Origin: Clostridium thermosuccinogenes
Lineage (GTDB): Bacteria; Bacillota; Clostridia; Acetivibrionales; DSM-5807
Reading direction: 5' to 3'
DNA length: 64,000 nt
Assembly (NCBI RefSeq): GCF_002896855.1
Contig: NZ_CP021850.1
Location: 2,815,665 to 2,879,664, forward strand
Shown: piece by piece, positions 46,585-55,473 of the stretch
Layout of the letters: each line of letters starts with the position of its first letter
Position numbering within the stretch: the first letter of the stretch is position 1
Position numbers and translations under genes: made by a program
Notes under the pieces: model-generated
Told to the model about the DNA's origin: nothing
The model's database searches: none
The model's input: only the letters and a program-made list of their open reading frames with translations

Positions 46585-49500
46585 CTATTTGACGCTTACC
46601 TTGTCTCTTGCTTTTTGAATGATATCTTTCGACAGCGTCAGGGTGAAACCCGTGCCGGCAGAATCGCTGCCAACGCCCAGTAAGTTCATATAATCCTTAT
46701 CAAAATAGAGATTAAGAGTCTGTTCCATGCCGTATTCAAATGATTTTTCAGAAAACTCATATTTTGCGGTAAAATAACCGTTTTCCTTATTTTCGATTGT
46801 GGAAGATACGAGGACAGGCGCCCCCTCGTCTGTTAATACCCATTCTTTGTTTCCAAGCAGCGTATAGTTTCCATATATGTCTTCGGTGTATACATAATAC
46901 ATATGATAGCCGGGTTCGGTAAGAGCCAGCGAATATGAATTGTCATAAAAGTCGTAATTATCGATTATGTTAACCGCAGGTTTTTCCGGATTAATGTAGT
47001 CATATACATATATACCTAATACTTCTTTCATCGACTGGCCCGAAGCAGGCTTAAAGGTAAGCTTGCCTTCCATTACAGGCTTATCGGTATCGGTTATGGA
47101 TACAGTTCCTGAAACTCCGGCAACAGGATATATATATACAGTTTGAATTTGTGAAGCGATTCCGTTGGCATTGATCACCTGGATATACACCGTATTCAAT
47201 TGATTTATTATGAGCGGCAGATACCCGAAATCTCCGGTATTGCCATATGCGCCCAGAACCTCCGATGCGTCATTCACAAACCTTGCAACATAAAGGCTGT
47301 TCTTGCTTGATTCATCATCCGTGGCATCCAGCACTTTATACCACACAGATCTGGCTTTGGACTCATCAGCATCCACACCTTCTGTTGCATTCCACACCTT
47401 TATGGCTCTTGCACCAATAAGGGCAGTACTGTCGCCCACTCCTTCCTTTTTGTCGGGCATGTCGTCCACAGTGAAGTAAAGCAAAACATTGCTTAACCAG
47501 TTGTCTGGCCCGCTATTGACAGGGATATATATGGTATTCCTGGAAGCGGTATATTCTGATATCGGATTACCATTCTCATCTGTAGCACCATATACCGGTC
47601 CGTAATACCGGGTTTCATTCACATCAAGTCCGTAATAACCATTCTGGAACGAGTAAGAATATCCTGCAAATCCAAATTGCGTGGATTCTTTCGTATTGTC
47701 TACAAAGATGCCGCCCTGGAGACTACCAGCCTCTCCCACAAAATTGTCAAAGGTGAATTCATATGTCTTCTTGCTGGCAGCGGCCGTTATAACAAGTTTC
47801 AGCTCATATCTGCCGCTCGGATACCCTTCCGGATACTGTTCATTAGCCTTAGGAAGAACAACGGTCTGGATCTCCTGCGGCCTGAGATATACTCTGGCAT
47901 ACTCTTTGCCGTCATAACCAAGCAAGGTTTCGTCCGTTTCCCTTACAACACTGATGTAGGTATTGCTGAAATCTATGTCCTCTACACCCCATACCGGTAC
48001 AAGGTTGTTATTAATTGCAACATTGATTTTGACTCCTTCCAACGTGGAAAGCATGCGGTCTGATTCGTCATCGGGGTTGAAAGTCAGCCCGTCCATGGGT
48101 AGTCCAGCAGTTCTTTTAAATTGAATCAACTTATCTAATACATCGGAAGTGGTGATGGTGGCATTGTATACCTTTTCACCATACAAACTTTCTATGCCGG
48201 GAGCTGCTTGCAAAGTAAAACTATCCACATAAACCGGACCACCTTCAGTTCCGGCTTTTACGAGGAGTGTGAAACCAGTTCCTCCGGCTTCTTCGGATCC
48301 CATATCAATCTTATACTGGAATGCACCACTCATTTGGTCTCTATCATCTTCAAATTTGAAGTTTAAAGGCTCCAGGGGTGATTCGCCTGCCAGCAGCGTC
48401 ACATTTATATCACCATAATAATTTCCCTCAATTATGCTTTGCAGCGTTAAACCATAATTAAGAAAATCAGGTGAACCCACGTATTCAAATTCGTATTGGT
48501 ATGCGCTTTTAGCCGTGACCCTATAGACCTGCCAGCTGTACACATCGTTTAAAAAACCAGCATCGAAAGATGAGTTGTTTAAAATATCTCCTCCGCCATA
48601 AGTATCATCATCAATAACGCTTACAAAGTAGATGTTATCCGGTCCGGGATTTTTTATCATGACAACGACAGCATTGCCTGTAGGAATATCCGAGATGTGA
48701 AGCGTCGCTTCTGTTTGCCTTATCTTGCTATATTCTAACGTGTATTTGGGAGCCGCAATATTATAAGTATAGGAACCTAAAGGTACTATACGTTCGTTTC
48801 CGGCCACGTCCTTGATCTTAACATACAGCTTTCCTGAATAGGATTCCCCTTGTATTTTTTCCTTGTCGGCATTAAAGATGTATGATTTTGTCCCCTCGGT
48901 GAAAGCACCCGCCGCTATCCAGCCGGGGTAATCGGCATTGGGCTCATCACCGTTGCTGTCAACCCATAAATAGTAAATCTCTTTCAAGCCGCTGTTATTA
49001 TCAGTTGCCAAGACTTGTGCAGTGAGGGCTCCCTCATTTTGGGTGTGGTCATACCGTTTGCCGGTTTTTACCAATGATGCCGAAGGCTCACCCTTGTCCA
49101 TCGAATAATCAAGATTGAAAGATGCCTCCCCTTTTTTACCGGCGTAATCCTCCGCTATAATTTTTATGATTGAGGACCCTATATTATATTGTTCGTTGTC
49201 AAGAAGACGTATATGGATATAATTACCGGATTCTACCTGCGTAAATGTATATAGCTGGCCCATGGCTCCCGTAGTCCATGCTTCGGGATCTTCAGGAGGC
49301 TGTTCTGATGCTGTCACTGCGAAATCAAAGCTGAACACCGTCTCTCCCGGTGCATCTGTATTTACCGGCAAACCATTTATCCATGAAAAGCTTCCATCAA
49401 GCAAGTTAACACCGCTTTCATCGGAAATTTTCACAGGGAAATAAAATTGCACGATATTATTCTTTTGGTCAAAAGCTACCGGTTTCGGAGCATAACCTTC

Positions 49501-50844
49501 TCCTGACGGTGTTGCATCCGTAGTGATTTGAGGTCCAGTCATATCAAGTTTTATATCAGCCGTGTTCTTGTTGATATCGACCGAACCGTCATAGACATTA
49601 CCGTTCATGTCTGTCAAGGTATGTCCATTACCAATTTCAATACGTTCTATTCTAATTTTTGTATCCTCGGGGTTTATATAAGTCATACCCTCCTTGACAG
49701 TGAAAGTATCAAATCTGATTGTAGCTTTCTTGTCCTTATATGCTGGATTGTAATAATAATCACGAGGCACAATCGTATATACTTCATACGCATCAAGCTT
49801 GACAGGGTTCCCCTTCTCATCTTTTACATTAAGTACGGCTTGTATGTAACTGTAGTAGCCTCTCGGATAATCCTTCCCATCAAGAAGAAGATTTTCATTA
49901 AAAGTAGCAGTAAAGGTTATATTATCTCCCGGTGCTGCGGAATGATCACTTTCATCGGGATATCCCGGATCACTTGGAGGTAGTTTTTCCTTGCCCAGGG
50001 CTTTCTTAACTTTAGCATTGTTCATCTGGGTTACAACATCAATTTTCTCAACAAATGGTGATATTCCATCAATATAGCAGTTTTGGTTAAGTTCATATAC
50101 CTGTCTTTCTCTTCCCAGTTCTCTAAGGGGATTGCCGGCTACATCCGTAATCAGGCATATGGATTTATCGTAGCCGTACTCGGTTATTTTATCAGTACTC
50201 TGAAAAGCTGGAACTAATTGTATTCCCATATCAGCCGCTTTTTTGCCCAGTATATCCCGTAAATCCCAATATCTATCCCCATATAAAGGAGTCAAATCAA
50301 CTGCGGTCATGACAACTTCCTTAGAGTTGAAAACAGAGGTATCCTCAAATTTAAACATCAGATAATTTTCTTTGAGTGCAATAAGATGCCCTGTTATTTC
50401 TGCGTTTGCATCCCCGGTTCCGGTCATCTTGATTTGTATGTCACCATGGTTGCTTTTGTTGTCGGAAAACCTTATAGGCTCGTCACACTCCACTTTCAGA
50501 TATATGGGTTCTCCGGAATTGAACAAGTATTTGGAGTTCCCGTTTTCATCGCAGGTATATACCTTTTTGACCACCGGATCCTTTATATCCGCAAAAGCCA
50601 CAACTATATCTTCTATGTAGACCTTTCCGTCCTTGCAGGAATATTCAGTAGATGTAACAGCTGAAAAAAATTTCAGAAAGTCTGTAAAATACTCAGACTT
50701 AGGATTTAACAATTGGTAACTCACAGGATTTTCTTTATTGTCACGCGAATACCCCAAAGTTTGAGTTGCCGTCCCTTTACTGGCAAAATCAGACCCATTG
50801 GCATAAATGCTGAAATAATGATTATCAGCTTGAATAAAAGCCAA
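46585..50844 (-). pseudogene. Central part of the IS66-split giant surface protein
   Basis: The frame is open from about 51089 to 46585, where it ends four codons inside IS66 (KARDK followed by VSVK-stop). From TTG 50844 it gives 1,419 codons, but this is not a natural start: the same frame reads YTTVGYQLAFIQADNHYFS across it, and the real start is the signal-peptide fragment upstream. It contains adhesin-like domains (FSAVTSTEYSCKDGKVYIED, EDYAGKKGEASFNLDYSMD, KIKDVAGNERIVPLGS). Joined to the 3' part it makes about 2,444 residues. Confidence 0.85.
46600..46607. repeat. IS66 target-site duplication, copy 2
   Basis: CTTGTCTC, identical to 44138-44145. Confidence 0.95.
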
Positions 50845-51077
50845 CTGATACCCAACAGTCGTATATTCACCATCCCACCAGTTGCCATGTTTGTGTTTAT
50901 GGTTATGAAGTGTTGCACTTAGGTTTACCTGCAGCTGCTGTTCACTTGTCGCCAGATAACCATAAATCGTTTTAACCTTTTGACCGGTCTTTTCGTCAGT
51001 AGTATAGGCAAAATCACGCCATGTAAATTCTCCGACCAGTTGGTCATACTTAGTGTATGGCTTAAGTCCAAACTCCT

Positions 51078-51290
51078 CTATTGTATTAAAAAATTCATAA
51101 ACCCAGTGTAGTATCTATAGAAGCCTAAGCTTTTATAGTTGTACCTGTTGAAAATCCCGTATTCCGTAGTTATAGGCTCATAGACAACTTCACTTGCCGC
51201 GCTGGCAGCTGTTGGAAGCCTTAGCATGATAACCTGTACCAGCAAAAAGATAACTAGAATCAAAAAAAGTCTTTTTTTCATGACACTCAT
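51078..51290 (-). pseudogene. 5' fragment of the giant surface protein (signal peptide), frameshifted
   Basis: These 70 codons begin MSVMKKRLFLILVIFLLVQV, with a signal peptide ending TAASA-ASE. The frame stops at 51078. A -1 shift at T-TTT-TTA (minus strand, 51093-51087; frame 0 AAT TTT TTA) leads directly into NTIEEFGLKPYTKYDQLVGE, the frame of the central part. Adding one T to the run of six would do the same. This is the true start of the giant gene that continues to 41048. Confidence 0.8.
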
Positions 51291-51378
51291 ACTAGTAAAA
51301 TCCCCCCCAATAGTAAAATTTTATTGTTTTCCGGTCATTCTTGCTTTTTTACTTCCAAGACATAAGCTAAATAGAGTC

Positions 51379-51738
51379 CTATTTCATTCCAATTTTTCTT
51401 TTTAAAATGCACCTCACAATCATAATCAGATGGAAAAAGCCTCCTACTACAGCGACATAACTGTTTTCTTGAACCGCAGTGTATCCTACAACCCATTCAA
51501 AAGGTCTTTTCAAGCTGCCTCTGGGAAGTATGGGGATAACCTTTCCATCCTTTATAAAAAGCCTGTCACCGTCAATCGGAGCATGCGCCAAACTACCGAT
51601 TTCCCCAATTATGATGAAATCTCTGTCGGGATACCGTTTTTTCATTTCCTTGGCAGTAACATATGGAATCTTGCTAAAGCTGCGCACTTCTGTGAAAAAG
51701 CGGGTTTTTCCTGTCTGAGTATATATTTGGTAAATCAC
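51379..51738 (-). CDS. Protein of unknown function, about 120 residues
   Basis: The frame is open from GTG 51747, which overlaps its own AGGTGG; GTG 51738 (IYQIYTQTGKTRFFTEVRSF) is the better start. The sequence is mixed alpha/beta, with IGEIGSLAHAPIDGDRLFI in the middle and a hydrophobic end (YVAVVGGFFHLIMIVRCIL) that may be a membrane helix before the basic tail KRKIGMK. It lies just upstream of the surface-protein operon on the same strand. I do not recognise the family. Confidence 0.55.
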   Translation of the reverse strand: MIYQIYTQTGKTRFFTEVRSFSKIPYVTAKEMKKRYPDRDFIIIGEIGSLAHAPIDGDRLFIKDGKVIPILPRGSLKRPFEWVVGYTAVQENSYVAVVGGFFHLIMIVRCILKRKIGMK

Positions 51739-51854
51739 CCCAACCACCTTTTTTCATTTAATCGAGAATTGCTGAAATCCAAATGGCGAAACATAACCCT
51801 TTTTTTCACCGATGTGCATGTATAATTGCTGCTGACACCTAATCACTTTGACTT

Positions 51855-52404
51855 TAAGCCAAAGGCATATCTGATATGATGGTGACGGAACCGTCCGCAG
51901 CGATCATTTTCATTTGTACCACCGGAGGAAACGCTCCTGCCTGAAGAGCTGGGGCTATCATTAGAGCCTTCACTATCAACTGACTTTGCTTTCATCTGGC
52001 AGATACGGCTATGTCAGCAGCTACATGCTTATATCTGCAAGAGCTGTGCTGCTTCCATCCACTTTAGTATTCCAACCAATGAATGCTTAATCTAAACGCA
52101 TAGGCTCTTATGGAGAAGTTCCCAAGCTTACTCCACCAACCACGGTTTTACAGTTGGATTTCACATCGGTATCTCCTCCGTTCCTGTTGAATGTTACTTT
52201 ATAAGTCAAGACGGTAATGTTAATGGTTGCACCGTCGGGATAAGCTGCACCGTTTTCATCAAGAATAAGGGAATCTGGTGAAGGGATTTCTGATGCCAAT
52301 GCAATGGATGGCAGTAATGCTAGAAGCATTGCCAGCATCAGCAGGGTGCTCATGCCTTCCTTTTTCAGACTTGGTAAAGATACTTTTTTTACTTTTCTCC
52401 CCAA
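51855..52404 (-). pseudogene. Broken secreted protein with a Listeria-Bacteroides (InlB B-type) repeat
   Basis: The 98-codon start (from 52404) has a signal peptide (STLLMLAMLLALLPSIALAS) and the opening of a B-repeat (YKVTFNRNGGDTDVKSNCK, then TVVGGVSLGTSP). The same frame continues past two stops with AFIGWNTKVDGSSTAL, the normal end of such a repeat (GYxFxGWNTxxDGSGT). Beyond this a different frame has KSVDSEGSNDSPSSSG, a linker-like stretch. The gene has at least two stop mutations and one frameshift. Confidence 0.75.
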
Positions 52405-52610
52405 AATGCATCACTCCCTTCTACTAATTTTTGTATTTAATATTGTAGCAGTAAAAAATGGCATAAGGATTAAGTTGGCGAAATTGGACATAATTTTGCC
52501 GAAATTGGAATTAGTTAAATTGCATGGCCTGATGTAATCATGAAAAACAAGGGAAAAACTAATGCCCACAATACATCACCCGTACCAGAAGCTGTGACCG
52601 AAACAACTGT

Positions 52611-52639
52611 TTGACAAACATAGGCTTTGATGCTAAACT
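52611..52639 (+). promoter_or_regulatory. Candidate promoter of erm
   Basis: TTGACA (52611-52616), a 17-base spacer and TAAACT (52634-52639). The transcript would start near 52646 and carry a leader of about 160 bases. Confidence 0.55.
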
Positions 52640-52669
52640 ATAACTTGATTTTATATTTGTTTTATATTT

Positions 52670-52804
52670 GGAGGCTAGTATACACCTATGTATGGTATTT
52701 TTCGTATTCGTAAATAAGGGTGCCTTGAATAAAAGATAGCTTATAAAAGCATCTTTATTCTCGTGCGCCTTTTTTCGTTTACGAAAAAACCGAAAGAGGT
52801 GTAT
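52670..52804 (+). promoter_or_regulatory. erm leader with attenuator structures
   Basis: GGAGG (52670-52674) precedes two overlapping short ORFs. One hairpin is AAAGAT-A-GCTT/AAGC-ATCTTT (52732-52756) and a second is TTTTTTCG-TTTA-CGAAAAAA (52770-52789). ATACACCT (52680-52687) is perfectly complementary to AGGTGTAT (52797-52804), which holds the erm ribosome binding site. This fits drug-induced translational attenuation, as known for other erm genes. Confidence 0.6.
52688..52717 (+). CDS. Candidate erm leader peptide MYGIFRIRK
   Basis: Nine codons between the upstream GGAGG and the attenuator hairpins. It contains Arg-Ile-Arg, a +X+ motif of the kind at which macrolide-bound ribosomes stall in the ErmD leader. 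The GGAGG is 13 bases away, which is long. A second overlapping ORF at 52692-52739 (MVFFVFVNKGALNKR) is the alternative. Confidence 0.5.
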   Translation: MYGIFRIRK

Positions 52805-52809
52805 TTTTT

Positions 52810-53595
52810 ATGCCCCAAAAAAGAAAAAAAGGGACAACTCCGCCCATTTGGGCATCGCAAAACTTTTTGACAAGCTACAAAACCATAAACAGGATTATAC
52901 GCAGAACCACACTGAACAAAAATGATCATGTTATTGAAATTGGTCCGGGAAAGGGCCATACAACCGGCATCCTGATTCAAAAATGTCGGCAAGTTTCTGC
53001 TATTGAGATAGACGAACGTTTGTATAACAAACTGATGATTAAATTTAAGGGCACCAAAAATATCCGGATATATCATCAGGATTTTTTGAAGTGGAAGCTT
53101 CCTGAATCCGAAGATTATAAAGTTTTTTCAAATATCCCCTTTTGTTTCACCACGGATATTGTGCGAAAACTTACGGAGTGCAAAAACGTACCTTCCGAAA
53201 CATGGCTTATCATGGAAAAAGGCGCAGCCAAGCGTTTTATGGGCAAGCCTTCGGAATCGTTGCGTTCATTGCTCATAAAGCCTAAATTTGATTTGGATAT
53301 TGTCTACTATTTCGACAGGGAGGATTTTCATCCCAAACCGGGGGTCGATGCTGTACTTCTTCACTTTAAGAAAAAGAGCCAGCCGGATATCTCTGCAAAC
53401 CAGTGGTTTGCTTATGAACAGTTTGCTTCAAAGGGATTAAAATATGGACTTCGCAGTCTGTTTACAAGAAAGCAGTTATCCAGGGCATTACGTCAGGCAG
53501 GTGTGCAAAATGGTGTCACCCCTGCAGAGATTCTTTATGTGCAGTGGCTTTGCCTTTTCCGATGCTACTGGGAGCATGTTCTGGGTAAAAAATGA
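52810..53595 (+). CDS. erm: Erm-family 23S rRNA adenine N6-methyltransferase
   Basis: This 261-residue protein has the Erm/KsgA fold. ASQNFLTSYKTINRII gives the substrate-side helix, EIGPGKGHTTG (from about residue 43) is the SAM-binding motif I, and AIEIDERL is motif II. The catalytic motif IV is Asn108-Ile-Pro-Phe111 (SNIPFCFTTDIV), followed by MEKGAAKRF as in several Erm proteins. It should methylate A2058 of 23S rRNA and give macrolide-lincosamide-streptogramin B resistance. AGAGGTG lies eight bases before ATG and is paired in the leader structure. I cannot place it in a named erm class. Confidence 0.92.
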   Translation: MPQKRKKGTTPPIWASQNFLTSYKTINRIIRRTTLNKNDHVIEIGPGKGHTTGILIQKCRQVSAIEIDERLYNKLMIKFKGTKNIRIYHQDFLKWKLPESEDYKVFSNIPFCFTTDIVRKLTECKNVPSETWLIMEKGAAKRFMGKPSESLRSLLIKPKFDLDIVYYFDREDFHPKPGVDAVLLHFKKKSQPDISANQWFAYEQFASKGLKYGLRSLFTRKQLSRALRQAGVQNGVTPAEILYVQWLCLFRCYWEHVLGKK

Positions 53596-53597
53596 TC

Positions 53598-53674
53598 AAG
53601 TGGCTCATTACCTTTGTAATGTCCACCGGCTCACACATAAATGCCAGATCTGGCCGGTGGGCATTGAGCCACCT
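53598..53674. terminator. Long imperfect inverted repeat between convergent genes
   Basis: AAGTGGCTCA/TGAGCCACCTT and ATGTCCACCGG/CCGGTGGGCAT form a nested stem of about 75 bases, between the erm stop and the DUF1697 stop. It is a likely bidirectional terminator, though a MITE-like remnant is possible. Confidence 0.55.
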
Positions 53675-53678
53675 TGCA

Positions 53679-54218
53679 TTAATTCACAAGCTGCACTATC
53701 TTTCTAACAGTGTTTGCATTTCTAATGGTGATGCTGTCGTACACAGACGATCCTACTATCTTTGACCACCGTGTTCTTGAAAAAGTTTTGATAGGCGCAG
53801 ACCAAAAAATGACCCTACCATAATAATCAACTTTTTCATATTCAGGCTTGATCTCCCCTACCTCTTTGAACACTTCATCTACCGTAGTCGGTGGCAATAC
53901 AAATATTGCATTGTGTTTTGAATCTTTGTCTTGACCCCACCATGAAGGCGCGTGACCTAAAGCTGTAACCAAGTCATCAACGGATAAAATCATGACGGGT
54001 ATACTTAGTTGAAACTTATCTGCAATTAATACTTCGCATTTTTCTTTTAGCTTTTTCTCATCAGTATTATCACTGGAGAAAATGATATTTCCGCTGTTTA
54101 TGTATGTTACTACATCGAAAAATCCGTTTTCCTCAAATAATTCTTTTAATTCCGGCATCGAAACCTTATTTTTCCCGCCTACGTTAATACCGCGCAAAAA
54201 AGCAACATATTTTCCCAT
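53679..54218 (-). CDS. DUF1697 family protein
   Basis: The protein has about 179 residues. ATG 54218 (GKYVAFLRGINVGGKNKVSM) has GTGAGGTG nine bases upstream; the listed frame extends four codons further without a site. LRGINVGG and YINSGNIIF are the family signatures, as is the end TRWSKIVGSSVYDSITIRN. The family is cytoplasmic and of unknown function. Single gene. Confidence 0.9.
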   Translation of the reverse strand: MGKYVAFLRGINVGGKNKVSMPELKELFEENGFFDVVTYINSGNIIFSSDNTDEKKLKEKCEVLIADKFQLSIPVMILSVDDLVTALGHAPSWWGQDKDSKHNAIFVLPPTTVDEVFKEVGEIKPEYEKVDYYGRVIFWSAPIKTFSRTRWSKIVGSSVYDSITIRNANTVRKIVQLVN

Positions 54219-54723
54219 TAATAAAAACACCTCACAAGTATGTATGTTATGTATGCTCCAAGCTGCATTTCAATTGCAGACACAAACCAGCAAGAATGCG
54301 CATAATGCTTCAACTTGGTTTCACGGCGCCAATAATCTAATGATGGCCATTTTAAAACATATTAATTCTTTTTATTTTTCTTTGGTTAATCTCTCATATA
54401 AATTGCAGTGTTTTCAGATATGTTTCTAAATCTTATTTGAGTATTTTTCTTGTAGTTAAACATATTTTACCAAACTGCTTTGAGCATGTCTATTTTTATC
54501 TTTGTTGGACTGACGCAAGTTATTATAACTTATCCTATGAGCCTTTATATCTTTGCCCTTTATAAAAGGACTACATGATATATACACTACACTTTCCGGA
54601 TTTGGATCTAATATATATCTTCTTTTTTCTCTATATGCAACCAAAGTTAACACAACCTGTGAACTTCAGTTGGTTTATTTTCTTATTTTTTGCTGTATTA
54701 TATAGCTAGGAGGTATGAAAAAT
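54219..54723. other. 505-base gap with no recognisable gene
   Basis: AT-rich DNA with scattered stops in all frames. The right end has TATTAT (54694-54699) and AGGAGG (54708-54713), the promoter and ribosome binding site of the Xre gene. Confidence 0.45.
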
Positions 54724-55025
54724 ATGAATAATCCGAAAAGTAATATTGCCGCAAATCTCCGCTATTTGAGAAATCGTCATGGGTTTTCACAGGAAGAAGT
54801 AGCAGAAAAAGTCGGTGTTAGCCGTCAATCTGTTGCAAAATGGGAAAATGGAGATTCTCTGCCCGATATCCTTAATTGTGAAGCTTTAGCGGATTTATAT
54901 GGTGTTTCTTTAAATGATCTGGTGCGTTTTGACCCGGAAAAAGAGGTTTTCCTATCCCTCCCAAGAACAAACATATATTTGGTGTAGTGACTTTAGGTGA
55001 GAGAGGAATTTGTAATGCAAAATAG
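54724..55025 (+). pseudogene. Xre-AbrB type regulator, frameshifted
   Basis: ATG 54724 has AGGAGG ten bases upstream. The N-terminal HTH_3 domain is intact (LRYLRNRHGFSQEEVAEKVG, then VSRQSVAKWENGDSLPDI). After NDLVRFDPEKE (near 54945) the frame is wrong. The -1 frame reads GFPIPPKNKHIFGVVTLGER, the linker and start of the AbrB/SpoVT domain found in this clostridial family, then stops at 55025. So one base is missing and the C-terminal domain is cut off. The first frame alone ends at 54987. Confidence 0.75.
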
Positions 55026-55224
55026 CCAACTACGTAGAAGTTTCCTTTGATATTATCCTTCATATACTTCCTTGTACAATTAATATTGTATTAAATCAGT
55101 GACCAAAGCCACTGTTTGACCCATCAATTTTTATAGTTAACATAACATTTTAAGCTTCATACTTTTCCAAACATCAAGCACATCATCCGGCTTCACATCT
55201 TAGCCATTATGCCAGCATCTGTTG

Positions 55225-55473
55225 GCCTGAACTTTGACAATCATGTATAATATTTTCCGGACTTGGAAGGTGTGTGTTTCACCTCCTGGGACGGACCTTA
55301 GCGGGCCGATTACCCGTAAAAAAGAGTATTTATCCATTCCGGTAAGTCTACATGATTTGGCTGGTTGAGGCCAGCTTAAAGCTGGTTCCTCGTGTCACAT
55401 GCAAGGTTGTTTGCTTACATGGGAAGGAATGGAGACTTTTAAGTCCATTCATCTTGTAAAGGAGGCATTTTTT
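55225..55473 (+). ncRNA. Candidate bridge RNA region of the IS110 element
   Basis: The noncoding DNA upstream of the transposase has several stems: GGCTGG/CCAGC and CCAGC-TTAAA-GCTGG near 55360-55385, and GAATGG/CCATTC near 55427-55450. In the IS110 subgroup this position encodes the bridge RNA that pairs with donor and target DNA. The exact RNA ends and loops cannot be fixed by eye. Confidence 0.45.

Larger units (their letters stand above)
44146..46599 (+). mobile_element. IS66-family insertion sequence, complete
   Basis: The element is 2,454 bp. The left end begins GTAAGCGGTAAATAATACCC and the right end, read inward, begins GTAAGCGTCAAATAGCCCCC, matching the GTAAGCG ends of IS66. It carries the three genes tnpA, tnpB and tnpC in order, all intact, and is flanked by CTTGTCTC on both sides. 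Removing it with one copy of the duplication joins the two halves of the giant gene in frame (KARDK-FEAVYEP). Confidence 0.97.
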
